Source: Flavobacteriaceae bacterium (GTDB taxonomy: Bacteria > Bacteroidota > Bacteroidia > Flavobacteriales > Flavobacteriaceae). Taken from it: a stretch of DNA of 64,000 nt. Positions 15,400 through 24,546 of the stretch are shown here, piece by piece; the first letter of the stretch is position 1; each line of letters starts with the position of its first letter. The stretch is from contig JABABD010000032.1 in NCBI GenBank assembly GCA_014238425.1, positions 1-64,000 of the forward strand. Reading direction: 5' to 3'. Both the position numbers and the translations under genes were made by a program. The notes beneath the pieces were generated by a model that had not been told where the DNA came from, did not search any database, and was given only the letters and a program-made list of their open reading frames with translations.

Positions 15400-15571
15400 G
15401 TCGTGTTTTAGCAGCATAATCCCAATTAATCGTAAGATTTTTATTGTATGTATGTTCTTATCAATTTGTTAAAATGCATTTTCACTTCATAATTTTCACT
15501 AACTTTAAAAGCCATTGATAGTAATCATATTAATGGTCATTTTTTAGTAACCAACTTTTAAATTTATTCCT

Positions 15572-16036
15572 ATGCCAACATACAAACTGAAAATTAATGG
15601 AGACAAGAAAATAGTAAATGTTGATGCGGACACGCCTATGTTATGGGTACTTCGAGATCATTTAAAATTAGTTGGTACAAAATATGGTTGTGGTATTGCT
15701 CAATGTGGCGCCTGTACTATTCATATTGATGGTACAGCTGTTAGGTCATGCCAAACTCCAGTATCTGTCGCAGCAGACTATAAGATTACGACCATTGAGG
15801 GGCTTTCTGAAAAGGGAGATCATCCAGTGCAAAAAGCTTGGTTAGAAATTGATGTACCCCAGTGTGGTTATTGTCAAGCGGGGCAAATAATGAGTGCCTC
15901 GGCATTGCTAAAAGCAAATTCTAATCCTACTGACGAAGAAATAGATGCTGTTATGAACGGTAATATTTGCCGCTGTGGTACGTATACCAGAATTAAGAAA
16001 GCTATTAAGATTGCAGCAAAATCAATAAATGCATAA
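15572..16036 (+). CDS. 2Fe-2S subunit of an isoquinoline/aldehyde oxidoreductase-type molybdoenzyme
   Basis: This 154-residue protein binds two [2Fe-2S] clusters. The plant-ferredoxin-type site is in [17 protein letters not shown] with a further Cys in VRSC. The second cluster is in the helical half: [11 protein letters not shown] and [10 protein letters not shown]. Length and motif order match the small subunit of IorA-type enzymes, which passes electrons from the molybdenum site of the large subunit to an acceptor. No signal peptide is present, so it is probably carried out with the Tat-exported large subunit encoded 30 bases downstream. It starts a long + strand molybdenum operon. Confidence 0.92.
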   Translation: MPTYKLKINGDKKIVNVDADTPMLWVLRDHLKLVGTKYGCGIAQCGACTIHIDGTAVRSCQTPVSVAADYKITTIEGLSEKGDHPVQKAWLEIDVPQCGYCQAGQIMSASALLKANSNPTDEEIDAVMNGNICRCGTYTRIKKAIKIAAKSINA

Positions 16037-16066
16037 CATTAAAGAGAACGAAAAACACACGCGATT

Positions 16067-18331
16067 ATGACACTCATAAAAACAACATATAACAGACGTT
16101 CCTTTCTGAAAAATTCTGCCCTTGCTAGTGGTGGGATGATGCTTGGCTTTAGTTGGTTAGCTGCTTGCAAGCCATCGCCCGAGCAGTTGATTAGCATGCC
16201 TGAGGAATGGTTCGAAATCAACGGATACTTAAAAATCGGTGACAATGGTTTGGTTACTATCATGTCGCCTAATCCCGAAATTGGGCAGAATGTAAAAACA
16301 TCCATGCCTATGATTGTGGCAGAAGAGTTGGATGTTGACTGGAAAAATGTCATCGTTGAGCAAGCACCACTTAACACGGCAATCTTTAAACGTCAACTTG
16401 CTGGAGGAAGTCAATCTATTCGTCAAGGTTGGGATGCATTACGAATGGCTGGAGCTACTGCAAAACATTTACTTAAACAAGCCGCTGCAGATGCTTGGCA
16501 AGTGCCTTTTGAAGAAATAGAAACAAGTGAAAGTGTCATTACTCATAAAGCAACGAATAACACTGCAGGCTATGGTGAGATGGCTGCTTTTGCTGCAAAA
16601 ATAGCTGTACCTGAGCAAGTTAAACTAAAAGAGAAAACAGATTTCAAAATTATTGGGACTTCTAGAAAAAATGTAGATGCTAAGAAGATAGTAACTGGAC
16701 AACCACTATTTGGCTTAGATTACGAAAAAGAAGGAATGTTAATTGCTATGATAGTACATCCACCAGCTTTTGGAAAAAAATTAGGTGATGTAAATGATTC
16801 GAAGGCTAGGTCTATGCCTGGAATTAGAGATGTCTTTAAAATACAATCTTATAAAGAAGGAGGCGTAAAAGCGTGGTGTGATGTAAGTGCTTTTGATAAT
16901 CTAGTTGTTGTTGTTGGAGATTCTACTTGGCAAGTAATGAAAGCTAAAAAAGCATTAGAATTAGAATGGAAAGTTTCTCCAGAGACAGAAAATAAAATAG
17001 GCAACTTCAGAGGAGATACTAGAATTCAAAAGGTTCCAGCTGGTCTCGAAAATTCAGAGTCACATAAATTACAAATGGCAAATGTGGATAAGAATAAAAT
17101 TAGGGTTGCAAGAAAAGATGGTAATACAGAAGCAGCATTTAAAAAGGCTGTAAAAATTATCGAGCGAACTTATACTTGCCCTTTCCTTGCGCATAATACG
17201 ATGGAGCCTATGAACTTTTTCGCAGATGTTACAGAAGATAAAGCAGACTTTGCTGGTCCGATACAAACTCCTGAATTTATGGAGAAGAGTGCTGCAGAAC
17301 GATTTGGGCTACCTCTTGAAAAAATTGATATACAAATGACGCGAATGGGTGGCGGTTTTGGCCGTAGACTTTATGGTCATTTTTTAATTGAAGCAGGCGT
17401 CATTTCTCAGAAAATGAAGACACCAATAAAGCTTGTTTATACACGAGAAGATGATATGACGAATGGTGTTTACAGGCCTGCATACCATGCTTATTATCGT
17501 GCAGGATTGGATGCAGATAATAATCTTATTGCATTTCATGTACGTGCTGGTGGCATTCCTGAGAGTCCATTGGCAGCCAATAGATTTCCTGCTGGCGCAG
17601 TAGATAATTATTTAGCAGAAGATTGGAGTCTTGATTCTAACATTACTGTTGGAGCGTTTCGCGCACCGAGATCTAATTTTATAGCAGGAGCAGAGCAATC
17701 TTTTTTAGATGAAGTTGCAGAAGAAGCTGGCAAAGACCCTATTGATTTTCGACTTGAACTTTTAAAACGAGCACTGGAAAAGCCTGTTGGAGAAAATAAT
17801 GATTATGAAGCTGCGAGATATGCAGGTGTCTTGGAATTGGTAAGGGAAAAATCTGGTTGGGACAATGAATTATCAGGTTTACATCGAGGCGTTTCTGCAT
17901 ACTTCTGTCATAACAGTTATGTTGCCCAAGTGCTGGATATGGTCATAGAGAATGGTAAACCTGTTATTGAAAAAGTGACAGCAGCAATAGATTGTGGTAT
18001 TGTGGTAAATCCAGATGCTGCTGCTAATATGGCTGAGGGTGGAGCAATAGATGGTATAGGACATGCTATGTACAGTGAAATGACATTTAAGGATGGTGTG
18101 CCAGAACAAAGTAATTTTGACAGGTATAGATTGATTCGACATAGCGAAGCTCCAAAATATGTAGATACACATTTTGTTAAAAGTGATACAGACCCAACAG
18201 GGCTTGGAGAACCACCATTTCCCCCAATTATGGGTGCTCTTGCTAATGCATTATATAAAGCAACAGGAGAAAGACATTATCATCAGCCATTTATAAACCA
18301 CGTAAAAAAAGAAACAGAGTTTAAAACATAA
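16067..18331 (+). CDS. Tat-exported molybdopterin-binding subunit, xanthine dehydrogenase/IorB family
   Basis: This 754-residue protein begins with a Tat signal (NRRSFLKNSALASGG) followed by a lipobox-like LAAC, so it is probably exported folded and perhaps lipid-anchored. The body has the large-subunit features of the xanthine oxidase family: ENGYLKIGDNGLVTI-like N-terminal strands, MTRMGGGFGRR near the molybdopterin site, VGAFRAPRSN, and GLGEPPFPP carrying the conserved catalytic Glu. It would hydroxylate an aldehyde or N-heterocycle using water. The substrate cannot be read. The XdhC and MocA homologues next door suggest a sulfurated cofactor, possibly the cytosine dinucleotide form. Confidence 0.9.
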   Translation: MTLIKTTYNRRSFLKNSALASGGMMLGFSWLAACKPSPEQLISMPEEWFEINGYLKIGDNGLVTIMSPNPEIGQNVKTSMPMIVAEELDVDWKNVIVEQAPLNTAIFKRQLAGGSQSIRQGWDALRMAGATAKHLLKQAAADAWQVPFEEIETSESVITHKATNNTAGYGEMAAFAAKIAVPEQVKLKEKTDFKIIGTSRKNVDAKKIVTGQPLFGLDYEKEGMLIAMIVHPPAFGKKLGDVNDSKARSMPGIRDVFKIQSYKEGGVKAWCDVSAFDNLVVVVGDSTWQVMKAKKALELEWKVSPETENKIGNFRGDTRIQKVPAGLENSESHKLQMANVDKNKIRVARKDGNTEAAFKKAVKIIERTYTCPFLAHNTMEPMNFFADVTEDKADFAGPIQTPEFMEKSAAERFGLPLEKIDIQMTRMGGGFGRRLYGHFLIEAGVISQKMKTPIKLVYTREDDMTNGVYRPAYHAYYRAGLDADNNLIAFHVRAGGIPESPLAANRFPAGAVDNYLAEDWSLDSNITVGAFRAPRSNFIAGAEQSFLDEVAEEAGKDPIDFRLELLKRALEKPVGENNDYEAARYAGVLELVREKSGWDNELSGLHRGVSAYFCHNSYVAQVLDMVIENGKPVIEKVTAAIDCGIVVNPDAAANMAEGGAIDGIGHAMYSEMTFKDGVPEQSNFDRYRLIRHSEAPKYVDTHFVKSDTDPTGLGEPPFPPIMGALANALYKATGERHYHQPFINHVKKETEFKT

Positions 18332-18358
18332 GACATTTCCTTTCCATTATCCGAATAC

Positions 18359-19375
18359 ATGACGCACGAGTTTAAACACATATTAAATCAAGCTATTTCT
18401 AATCAACAAAAAAAATTAAGAAGTGTCTTGGCAACGGTAGTCCATCTTGAAGGTTCCTCTTATCGAAAACCTGGAGTGCGCATGCTTATATCGGAAAATG
18501 ATACTTTAACAGGAGCGGTAAGTGGTGGTTGTGTAGAAAAGGAAGTATTGAGACGCGCTCAATCTGTGTTTAAAGATGGTAAGGCTAAAGTTATTACTTA
18601 TGATGGACGATATCGCTTAGGTTGTGAAGGTGTTTTGTACATTTTGATGGAACCTTTTAAAGTAAGTGAGGAGCTCCTTCAAGAGTTTACAAAATGTATT
18701 GAAACTAGAGATAGTTTTCTGATACGATCTTACTATGAACAAGAAGATGAGGTTATAGGTGATTTTGGTTCGATTATTCAATTTTCAGAGACCTTGTCTA
18801 TGACTTTTTCTGATACATTTAACCCAAAATTGAATCAAAAGGCGCATATTTTTACAGAAATCTTGAAACCATGTTTTAAATTATTGATTATTGGCGGCGA
18901 ACACGACTCTGTGAAGTTGTGTACGATGGCAAGTTTGTTAGGTTGGGAAGTAGAGGTTATAACATCTATAAAAGATCCTAAAGACATATCTGATTTTCCT
19001 GGAGCTAAAACAGTATCATCACAAACACCAGAAACTATTGATTTAAAAATTGATGGTGAGACTGCTGTAATATTGATGACTCATAATTACGTTCAAGATT
19101 TAAAATACCTACTTAAGCTTCAGCCTTTAAATACAAAATACATTGGAATTTTAGGCTCAACGAAACGTCGTGAAGAATTACAAAGTGAATTAATGCATTA
19201 TGCTCCTGAATTATCTGAAACGTTTTTAGAAAGTATTTATAGTCCGGCAGGATTACATATTGGAGCAGTTACTCCTGAAGAGATAGCATTGTCTATTTTA
19301 TCCGAAATCCTGTCGGTGGTTCGTGAAACAGAGTCTCTTTCATTACGTGCAATTACGAGCAAAATTCATACTTAA
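18359..19375 (+). CDS. XdhC/CoxI family molybdoenzyme maturation protein
   Basis: This 338-residue protein shows the XdhC/CoxI pattern. The N-terminal domain has VLATVVHLEGSSYRKPGVRM and GAVSGGCVEKEV, and the C-terminal Rossmann-like XdhC_C domain has LLIIGGEHDSVKL, ILMTHNYVQDLKYL, YIGILGSTKRR, and an ending with HIGAVTPEEIALSILSE. XdhC binds the molybdenum cofactor and hands a sulfurated form to the apo-enzyme. Its stop overlaps the next start in TAATG, indicating coupling with the MocA-like gene. It lies directly after the enzyme subunits it should mature. Confidence 0.9.
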   Translation: MTHEFKHILNQAISNQQKKLRSVLATVVHLEGSSYRKPGVRMLISENDTLTGAVSGGCVEKEVLRRAQSVFKDGKAKVITYDGRYRLGCEGVLYILMEPFKVSEELLQEFTKCIETRDSFLIRSYYEQEDEVIGDFGSIIQFSETLSMTFSDTFNPKLNQKAHIFTEILKPCFKLLIIGGEHDSVKLCTMASLLGWEVEVITSIKDPKDISDFPGAKTVSSQTPETIDLKIDGETAVILMTHNYVQDLKYLLKLQPLNTKYIGILGSTKRREELQSELMHYAPELSETFLESIYSPAGLHIGAVTPEEIALSILSEILSVVRETESLSLRAITSKIHT

Positions 19376-19965
19376 TGAGTGTTGCTATTTTAATTCTCTC
19401 TGCTGGGAGTTCTTCAAGAATGGGAACAGTAAAACAAATATTACCAGTTGGAAAAACAACACTTTTAGGACTTGTTATTGAAAATTCATTACAATCAATT
19501 GCTAAAAAGGTGTATTGTGTCTTAGGAGCTCACAGAAATAAGGTTCAGGAATCAATAACAGAATACGATGTAGAGACTATAGTTAATGCTAACCATAAAG
19601 ATGGACTGAGTTCAAGTATCATAGCAGGTATTACACATTTACAAACCAAGAGTTATGATGCGATTTTGATAATGCTTGGAGACCAACCTCTTATAGATGC
19701 TAATTATTTAAACCAAATGATAAATACGTTTAGAAGTCATCCAAAAAAAATAATTGCTTCAAGCTATGATAATAACCTAGGTGTTCCAGTAATCATATCG
19801 AAAAAGTTTTATCCTGAGTTGCTGAAATTAAAAGGAGATAGTGGCGCAAAGGCGTTTTTAATGACATATAAAGAACAAATTATAGAATTGCAAAATAATT
19901 GCTTGATGGATGTCGATACTAAAGAAGATTATCAAGATTTTTTAAAATCAATACAGATTAAATGA
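19375..19965 (+). CDS. mocA: MocA-like molybdopterin nucleotidyltransferase
   Basis: This 196-residue protein has the nucleotidyltransferase signature ILSAGSSSRMGTVKQILPVG at its N-terminus, then DGLSSSIIAGI and LGDQPLID, the metal- and nucleotide-binding motifs of the MobA/MocA fold. In an operon with XdhC and a xanthine dehydrogenase-family enzyme, a CTP:molybdopterin cytidylyltransferase role is most likely. The gene overlaps xdhC at its start and moeA at its end (4 bases). The choice of CTP over GTP is inferred from context, not from a residue I can verify. Confidence 0.82.
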   Translation: MSVAILILSAGSSSRMGTVKQILPVGKTTLLGLVIENSLQSIAKKVYCVLGAHRNKVQESITEYDVETIVNANHKDGLSSSIIAGITHLQTKSYDAILIMLGDQPLIDANYLNQMINTFRSHPKKIIASSYDNNLGVPVIISKKFYPELLKLKGDSGAKAFLMTYKEQIIELQNNCLMDVDTKEDYQDFLKSIQIK

Positions 19966-21131
19966 TTCCAGTTTCAAAAGCATTACGACATATTGACTTG
20001 AATGGTACGACTCCCAAGACGATTAGTAAATCTATTGAAAAAACAGCTGGGTTAATGTTGGCAGAAGATGTGTTGTCGCCTATAAATATGCCACCATTTA
20101 GGCAATCATCTATGGATGGCTATGCGATAATACATTCTGATAAAAGCATCTTTCAAGTGGTAGGAGAAGTGCAAGCAGGTAGTTCTGAAAATGTCTCATT
20201 AAATTTAGGAGAAGCAGTTCGGATTTTTACCGGTGCACGAGTACCAGACGATGCAGATACTGTGGTGATGCAAGAGTATACAAGTCGAAATGGTCAAGAT
20301 TTGGAGATTGAAATGCTGCCGAGAAAAAATACCAATGTTCGTCCTTTAGGCGAGCAAATTGAAACCGGTGCAATTGCTCTAAAAAAGGGAACATATCTAA
20401 ATGAAGCGGCTGTAGGATTTCTTACAGGATTAGGAGTTGCCAAAGTAACGGTATATGAGACGCCAAAAGTGAGTGTTCTTATAACGGGTAATGAACTTCA
20501 AGAAAATGGTAAACCTTTAGAAGAAGGTCAGGTCTATGATAGCAATTCTATTACCCTAAAACTGGCATTAAAGCGTATTGGAATAAAAAACACTCTAATT
20601 TCTCAAGTTAAAGACGATTTAGAATCGACAGCCAAGGCTATTGAAGAACATTTAAAAAAATCAGATGTTATCATAATTTCTGGTGGTATTTCTGTAGGTG
20701 ACTATGATTTTGTAAAAAAAGCATTAATCAAAAATGATGTAAAAGAAGTGTTTTATAAAGTCAATCAAAAACCTGGAAAACCATTGTGGTTTGGGTATAA
20801 AGGGGAGACAAAGATTTTTGCATTGCCAGGAAATCCAGCATCAAGTCTAAGTTGCTTTTATGTATATGTATTACCATTGTTAAGAGCTCAAATGGGACAT
20901 TTTGATAATCATTTACCCAGATTAAAAGGTAAGACTACAAGCGATATTAAAAATATACATAGTAAGACGCTCTTTTTGAAAGCTAATGTAAGTGACGGAA
21001 AAGTATCGGTACTCACAGGACAAGCATCATCGATGTTAAAATCGTTTGCAATGAGTAATGCCTTGTTGATTGTTCCCGCAGATACAGAAGAGATTAAAGA
21101 AGGCGAAGATATAACCTATATACAATTCTAG
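19962..21131 (+). CDS. moeA: MoeA, molybdopterin molybdenumtransferase
   Basis: This 389-residue protein has the MoeA motif set: MPPFRQSSMDGYAI near residue 45, FTGARVPDDADTVVMQE, a central domain with VSVLITGNEL and VYDSNS, then ISGGISVGDYDF and KPLWFG...ALPGNPASS. MoeA inserts molybdate into adenylated molybdopterin. Length is normal for the family. It overlaps the mocA-like gene by 4 bases and is 3 bases before the TSUP transporter. A partner MogA activity is supplied by the C-terminal half of the MoaCB fusion downstream. Confidence 0.95.
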   Translation: MIPVSKALRHIDLNGTTPKTISKSIEKTAGLMLAEDVLSPINMPPFRQSSMDGYAIIHSDKSIFQVVGEVQAGSSENVSLNLGEAVRIFTGARVPDDADTVVMQEYTSRNGQDLEIEMLPRKNTNVRPLGEQIETGAIALKKGTYLNEAAVGFLTGLGVAKVTVYETPKVSVLITGNELQENGKPLEEGQVYDSNSITLKLALKRIGIKNTLISQVKDDLESTAKAIEEHLKKSDVIIISGGISVGDYDFVKKALIKNDVKEVFYKVNQKPGKPLWFGYKGETKIFALPGNPASSLSCFYVYVLPLLRAQMGHFDNHLPRLKGKTTSDIKNIHSKTLFLKANVSDGKVSVLTGQASSMLKSFAMSNALLIVPADTEEIKEGEDITYIQF

Positions 21132-21134
21132 TGA

Positions 21135-21881
21135 ATGGATATTCTTCAGCCAGAGATATTAATCCCATTTTTTGCTATTCTGTTAGTGGTGGCATTTCTA
21201 TATGCTAGTGTTGGGCATGGCGGCGCTAGCGGTTATTTAGCATTGATGGCACTGTTTTCATTTCCAATTATAGTTATGAAGCCTACGGCTCTGCTACTTA
21301 ATGTTTTTGTGTCTGGTATATCATTTTGGTTTTTTAGGAAGAATCATCATTTTAATTGGAAACTTTTTTACCCATTTGCTGTTACCTCAATTCCAATGGC
21401 GTTTTTAGGAGGTTATTTGTCAATTAATGCATCACTATACAAACAAATTCTAGGCGTGTTTTTAGCACTCGCTATTTTACGGATGTTGACTGTTTTTGGA
21501 AAGGAGATAAGTGATATTAAGAATTCAAATGTGATTGGTTCGTTATTCATTGGTTCCGCTATTGGACTGTTTTCGGGAATGATAGGTATTGGCGGTGGGA
21601 TTATTTTAAGCCCAATCATTATTTTATTGAGTTGGGGAACTATGAAACAGGCTGCAGCAGTATCGGCACTATTTATTTTTGTAAATTCAATTTCAGGAAT
21701 CATTGGATTTACAGTAAAAGGTGGAAATATTCCTATTGAGGCTTGGTATTTCATACCTGTGGCAATTATTGGCGGAAGTCTTGGGGCTTTATATGGAAGT
21801 CAAAAATTTAATATGAAGACCTTGAAATATGTACTTGCAGGTGTTTTAACAATTGCAATGGTGAAATTATTTTTGGTATAA
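21135..21881 (+). CDS. TSUP (TauE/SafE) family membrane transporter
   Basis: This 248-residue integral membrane protein has about eight hydrophobic helices. The two TSUP repeat signatures are visible: VGHGGASGYLAL near the N-terminus and GMIGIGGGIILSP in the middle. Members move sulfur-containing or other anions across the inner membrane. It sits inside the molybdenum cofactor operon 3 bases after moeA, and no modABC genes are visible in the window. A role in molybdate uptake, or in exporting sulfite or a sulfur by-product, is plausible but unproven. Confidence 0.88.
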   Translation: MDILQPEILIPFFAILLVVAFLYASVGHGGASGYLALMALFSFPIIVMKPTALLLNVFVSGISFWFFRKNHHFNWKLFYPFAVTSIPMAFLGGYLSINASLYKQILGVFLALAILRMLTVFGKEISDIKNSNVIGSLFIGSAIGLFSGMIGIGGGIILSPIIILLSWGTMKQAAAVSALFIFVNSISGIIGFTVKGGNIPIEAWYFIPVAIIGGSLGALYGSQKFNMKTLKYVLAGVLTIAMVKLFLV

Positions 21882-21890
21882 ACTATAAAG

Positions 21891-22124
21891 ATGAAAATAA
21901 ATTATTTTGGAGAGATTGCTGATACTACTAATTGCACATCTGAAGATGTTCAGCTAAAAGATGGAATGGTATCTGAACTAATTTCGTATTTGCAAATCGC
22001 TTATAAATTACAAATCGAGGATTTGCACATTGCCATAAATCATGAATTAGTTTCTGTTTATGATGATGTAACGTTAAATGATAATGATGAGGTGGCTGTA
22101 TTGTCACCTTTTGCAGGAGGATAA
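21891..22124 (+). CDS. moaD: MoaD, molybdopterin synthase small subunit
   Basis: This 77-residue protein has the ubiquitin-like beta-grasp layout and ends in FAGG. The double Gly is the site that becomes a thiocarboxylate and donates sulfur to precursor Z. The start MKINYFGEIAD is typical for MoaD. The next gene, 2 bases downstream, encodes the MoeB-type activating enzyme; MoaE is two genes on. Confidence 0.93.
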   Translation: MKINYFGEIADTTNCTSEDVQLKDGMVSELISYLQIAYKLQIEDLHIAINHELVSVYDDVTLNDNDEVAVLSPFAGG

Positions 22125-22126
22125 AA

Positions 22127-23185
22127 ATGAACAACGAGAAGTATATAAGACAAATAACATTACCACAAGTAGGTGAGTTAGGGCAAGAAAAGTTGCAACA
22201 TGCAAGTGTTTTAGTAATAGGCATAGGCGGTCTTGGGAATGCTGTGTTGCCATATTTGGCATCATCAGGAATAGGAACTATAGGAATTATTGATGGAGAT
22301 ACCATAGCGATGAGCAATTTACATCGTCAGGTATTGTTTTCGGAAAAGGATATAAATCGACTAAAGGCTAGTGTGGCGTATGATAAATTGAGCACTCAAT
22401 TTCCAGAAGTTTCATTCAAAGCCTATAAAGAATTCCTTAATGTAGAAAACGCTCTAACCCTTTTTAAAGAATATGATATTATTTTAGATGCCACTGACAC
22501 TATCAATATTCGATACTTGATCAATGATGCTTGTGTGTTGACAAACACACCGTTTGTACATGCATCGGTATATCGTTTTCAGTTTCAGATAGCTACTTTT
22601 AATGTAGATAGGAGTGGTACTTATAGATGCTTATATCCCAACCCTCCAAAAACAGTTCAAAGTTGTTCTGAAGCAGGTGTTATGCCTGGTACAGTTGCTA
22701 TGGCTGGATTATATCAAGTAAATGAAGTGATTAAATATATGCTTGATATTGGCGAGGTACTGACGAATAAAATGATTTTAATGGATACGATGACTAATCA
22801 GCAACATCAATTCTTATATCAAAAGAAAAATCACACATTTATTACTGAAGCTTTTTTCACGAAGGAATACCAGAAACAAGATATTGATACTATTAGTTTT
22901 GAAAATGCCTTAAAGTTAGAAGGATTGTTTTTGGATGTTCGTCAAATTAGTGAAGAGCCAAAATTAGTGTTCAAGAATTATGCTCAAATACCACTTCAAA
23001 ATTTAGAAGAAAACCTGTTACAATTGTCAGCTGCAAAGCGTATTTTTATATTCTGTCAAAGCGGAAAACGAAGCGCTTTAGCATATCAATTGTTAAAGAA
23101 AAAGAATGTTGATACAGTATTTTGTTTAAAAGACAATGCCCCAGAGCTTAAGAGTAAAATCATTGTCGGTTCGAGCGGAGTCTAG
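22127..23185 (+). CDS. moeB: MoeB/ThiF-type adenylyltransferase fused to rhodanese
   Basis: This 352-residue protein has an E1-like domain (about 1-245) with the nucleotide-binding loop VIGIGGLGN, IDGDTIAMSNLHRQVLF and GVMPGTVAMAGL. The C-terminal rhodanese domain has LFLDVRQISEEP and active-site FCQSGKRS. It should adenylate the C-terminal Gly of MoaD and load sulfur from the rhodanese Cys. The usual E1 zinc-type cysteine pairs are not obvious. The last residues (KSKIIVGSSGV) fall in a sequence resembling a dispersed repeat, so the natural C-terminus may have been altered. Confidence 0.9.
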   Translation: MNNEKYIRQITLPQVGELGQEKLQHASVLVIGIGGLGNAVLPYLASSGIGTIGIIDGDTIAMSNLHRQVLFSEKDINRLKASVAYDKLSTQFPEVSFKAYKEFLNVENALTLFKEYDIILDATDTINIRYLINDACVLTNTPFVHASVYRFQFQIATFNVDRSGTYRCLYPNPPKTVQSCSEAGVMPGTVAMAGLYQVNEVIKYMLDIGEVLTNKMILMDTMTNQQHQFLYQKKNHTFITEAFFTKEYQKQDIDTISFENALKLEGLFLDVRQISEEPKLVFKNYAQIPLQNLEENLLQLSAAKRIFIFCQSGKRSALAYQLLKKKNVDTVFCLKDNAPELKSKIIVGSSGV

Positions 23186-23190
23186 AACTA
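23158..23190. repeat. Fragment resembling a dispersed flavobacterial repeat
   Basis: The segment containing TCGGTTCGAGCGGAGTC spans the end of the moeB gene and the moaE leader. Its composition is unlike the surroundings. It resembles short interspersed repeats I remember from Flavobacteria. Only one copy is visible here, so repeat status is not shown by the window itself. Confidence 0.3.
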
Positions 23191-23201
23191 ATAAATATCA
23201 T

Positions 23202-23639
23202 ATGACAAAGAAAAAAACAGTATTCATAGAAGGAGAGATTACATCAGGGTTTATTGCTAATGCTATTGCTAAACATCAAACTAAAACAGTAATTGGAGCA
23301 CATAATATTTTTCTTGGTCAAGTACGAAAAGACCAATTAAAAGATCAAACCGTGAATGCTATCGAGTTTTCATGTTATCAAGAGATGGCTGAGAAAAAGT
23401 TACATGATATTCGTGAAGACACTTTTAAGAAGTTTGATTTGACATGCATGCATATATATCATAGCCTCGGACAGGTGAAAGTTGGAGAAATCTGTTTTTT
23501 TGTATTTGTATCGGCACCTCATAGACCACAAGTATATGAAGCTACAGAATACATTGTAAACCGCGTAAAAGAAGATGTGCCGATTTTTGGAAAAGAACTG
23601 TTCGAGGCTGGTGAATATCAATGGAAAACCAATTTGTAA
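23202..23639 (+). CDS. moaE: MoaE, molybdopterin synthase large subunit
   Basis: The protein has about 145 residues from the ATG at 23202 (MTKKKTVFIEGEI); a longer reading from 23136 starts inside moeB. MoaE features are IGAHNIFLGQVRKDQ, AIEFSCYQEMAEKKL, HSLGQVKVGE, SAPHRPQVYEA and a C-terminal PIFGKELFEAGEYQWK that holds the active Lys region. It forms the synthase with MoaD and adds two sulfurs to precursor Z. The moaCB start follows after 1 base. Confidence 0.94.
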   Translation: MTKKKTVFIEGEITSGFIANAIAKHQTKTVIGAHNIFLGQVRKDQLKDQTVNAIEFSCYQEMAEKKLHDIREDTFKKFDLTCMHIYHSLGQVKVGEICFFVFVSAPHRPQVYEATEYIVNRVKEDVPIFGKELFEAGEYQWKTNL

Positions 23640-23640
23640 T

Positions 23641-24546
23641 ATGGTAGACATCACACATAAATCAAACACGCTACGCATAGCAATCGCTCAGGCCATTGTT
23701 AAAGTGAGCAAACAAGAAACAGTAGACGCTATAAAAAATAATAGTGTTCCTAAAGGCGATGTGTTTGCAATGAGTAAAGCAGCGGGGTTATTAGGAGTAA
23801 AAAAAACACCAGAGTTATTGCCTGATTGCCATCCAATGCCTATTGAATATACAGATGTTAATTACAGAATTGAAAACCTAGACATTTTTATTGAAGTAAC
23901 GGTGAAGACCATATATAAAACGGGCGTCGAAGTAGAAGCGATGCATGGAGCAAGTATCGTTGCGTTGAATATGTATGATATGCTTAAACCTATTGATAAA
24001 GGTCTAGAGATACGTAATATCAAATTATTAAAAAAGAAAGGTGGTAAGAGCTCTTACCCGACTTTTGATGTGTCTAACATCCATGCAGGGGTCATTGTGT
24101 GTTCTGATACATTATCCAAGGGTGAAGGCGAAGATGTTTCTGGAAATGTTATTCAAAACCGATTGAAGAGCTATAGAATCTCCTCAAAAGAGACCATTAT
24201 TGTTCCTGATGATCTTGATATGATTCAGGATACAGTAAAAAGATTAGTCAATGATTGCAATTTGATCCTCCTTACTGGAGGAACAGGTTTATCACCTCGT
24301 GATGTCACGCCGGAAGCCATTTTACCTTTATTAGATAAGCGTATTTCAGGAGCCGAAGAGACCATCAGACGTTTTGGACAAGATCGAATGCCTTATGCAT
24401 TATTGTCACGTAGCGTGGTTGGTACTATTGGCAATTGTTTAGTGATGGCCTTACCTGGTTCAAGTAAAGGTGTAGCAGAAAGTATGGATGCCGTATTGCC
24501 GCAATTATTTCATAGCTATAAAGTTTTAAAAGGAGAGCGACATTAA
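23641..24546 (+). CDS. moaCB: Bifunctional MoaC-MogA/MoaB fusion
   Basis: This protein of about 301 residues starts at the ATG at 23641 (MVDITHKSNTLRIAIA). The N-terminal half (1-150) is MoaC, cyclic pyranopterin monophosphate synthase, with KGDVFAMSKAAGLLG, LLPDCHPMPIEY and EVEAMHGASIVALNMYD. The C-terminal half (160-301) is a MogA/MoaB domain with IHAGVIVCSDT, LLTGGTGLSPRDVTPEA and ALPGSSKGV, which adenylates molybdopterin for MoeA. One protein therefore covers an early and a late step. Such fusions are common in Bacteroidota. The stop overlaps the moaA start. Confidence 0.94.
   Translation: MVDITHKSNTLRIAIAQAIVKVSKQETVDAIKNNSVPKGDVFAMSKAAGLLGVKKTPELLPDCHPMPIEYTDVNYRIENLDIFIEVTVKTIYKTGVEVEAMHGASIVALNMYDMLKPIDKGLEIRNIKLLKKKGGKSSYPTFDVSNIHAGVIVCSDTLSKGEGEDVSGNVIQNRLKSYRISSKETIIVPDDLDMIQDTVKRLVNDCNLILLTGGTGLSPRDVTPEAILPLLDKRISGAEETIRRFGQDRMPYALLSRSVVGTIGNCLVMALPGSSKGVAESMDAVLPQLFHSYKVLKGERH

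Noticed and set aside
23136-23201. Extended N-terminus for MoaE
   Set aside because: The extra residues come from the end of moeB and the repeat-like segment; the family begins at the ATG at 23202.
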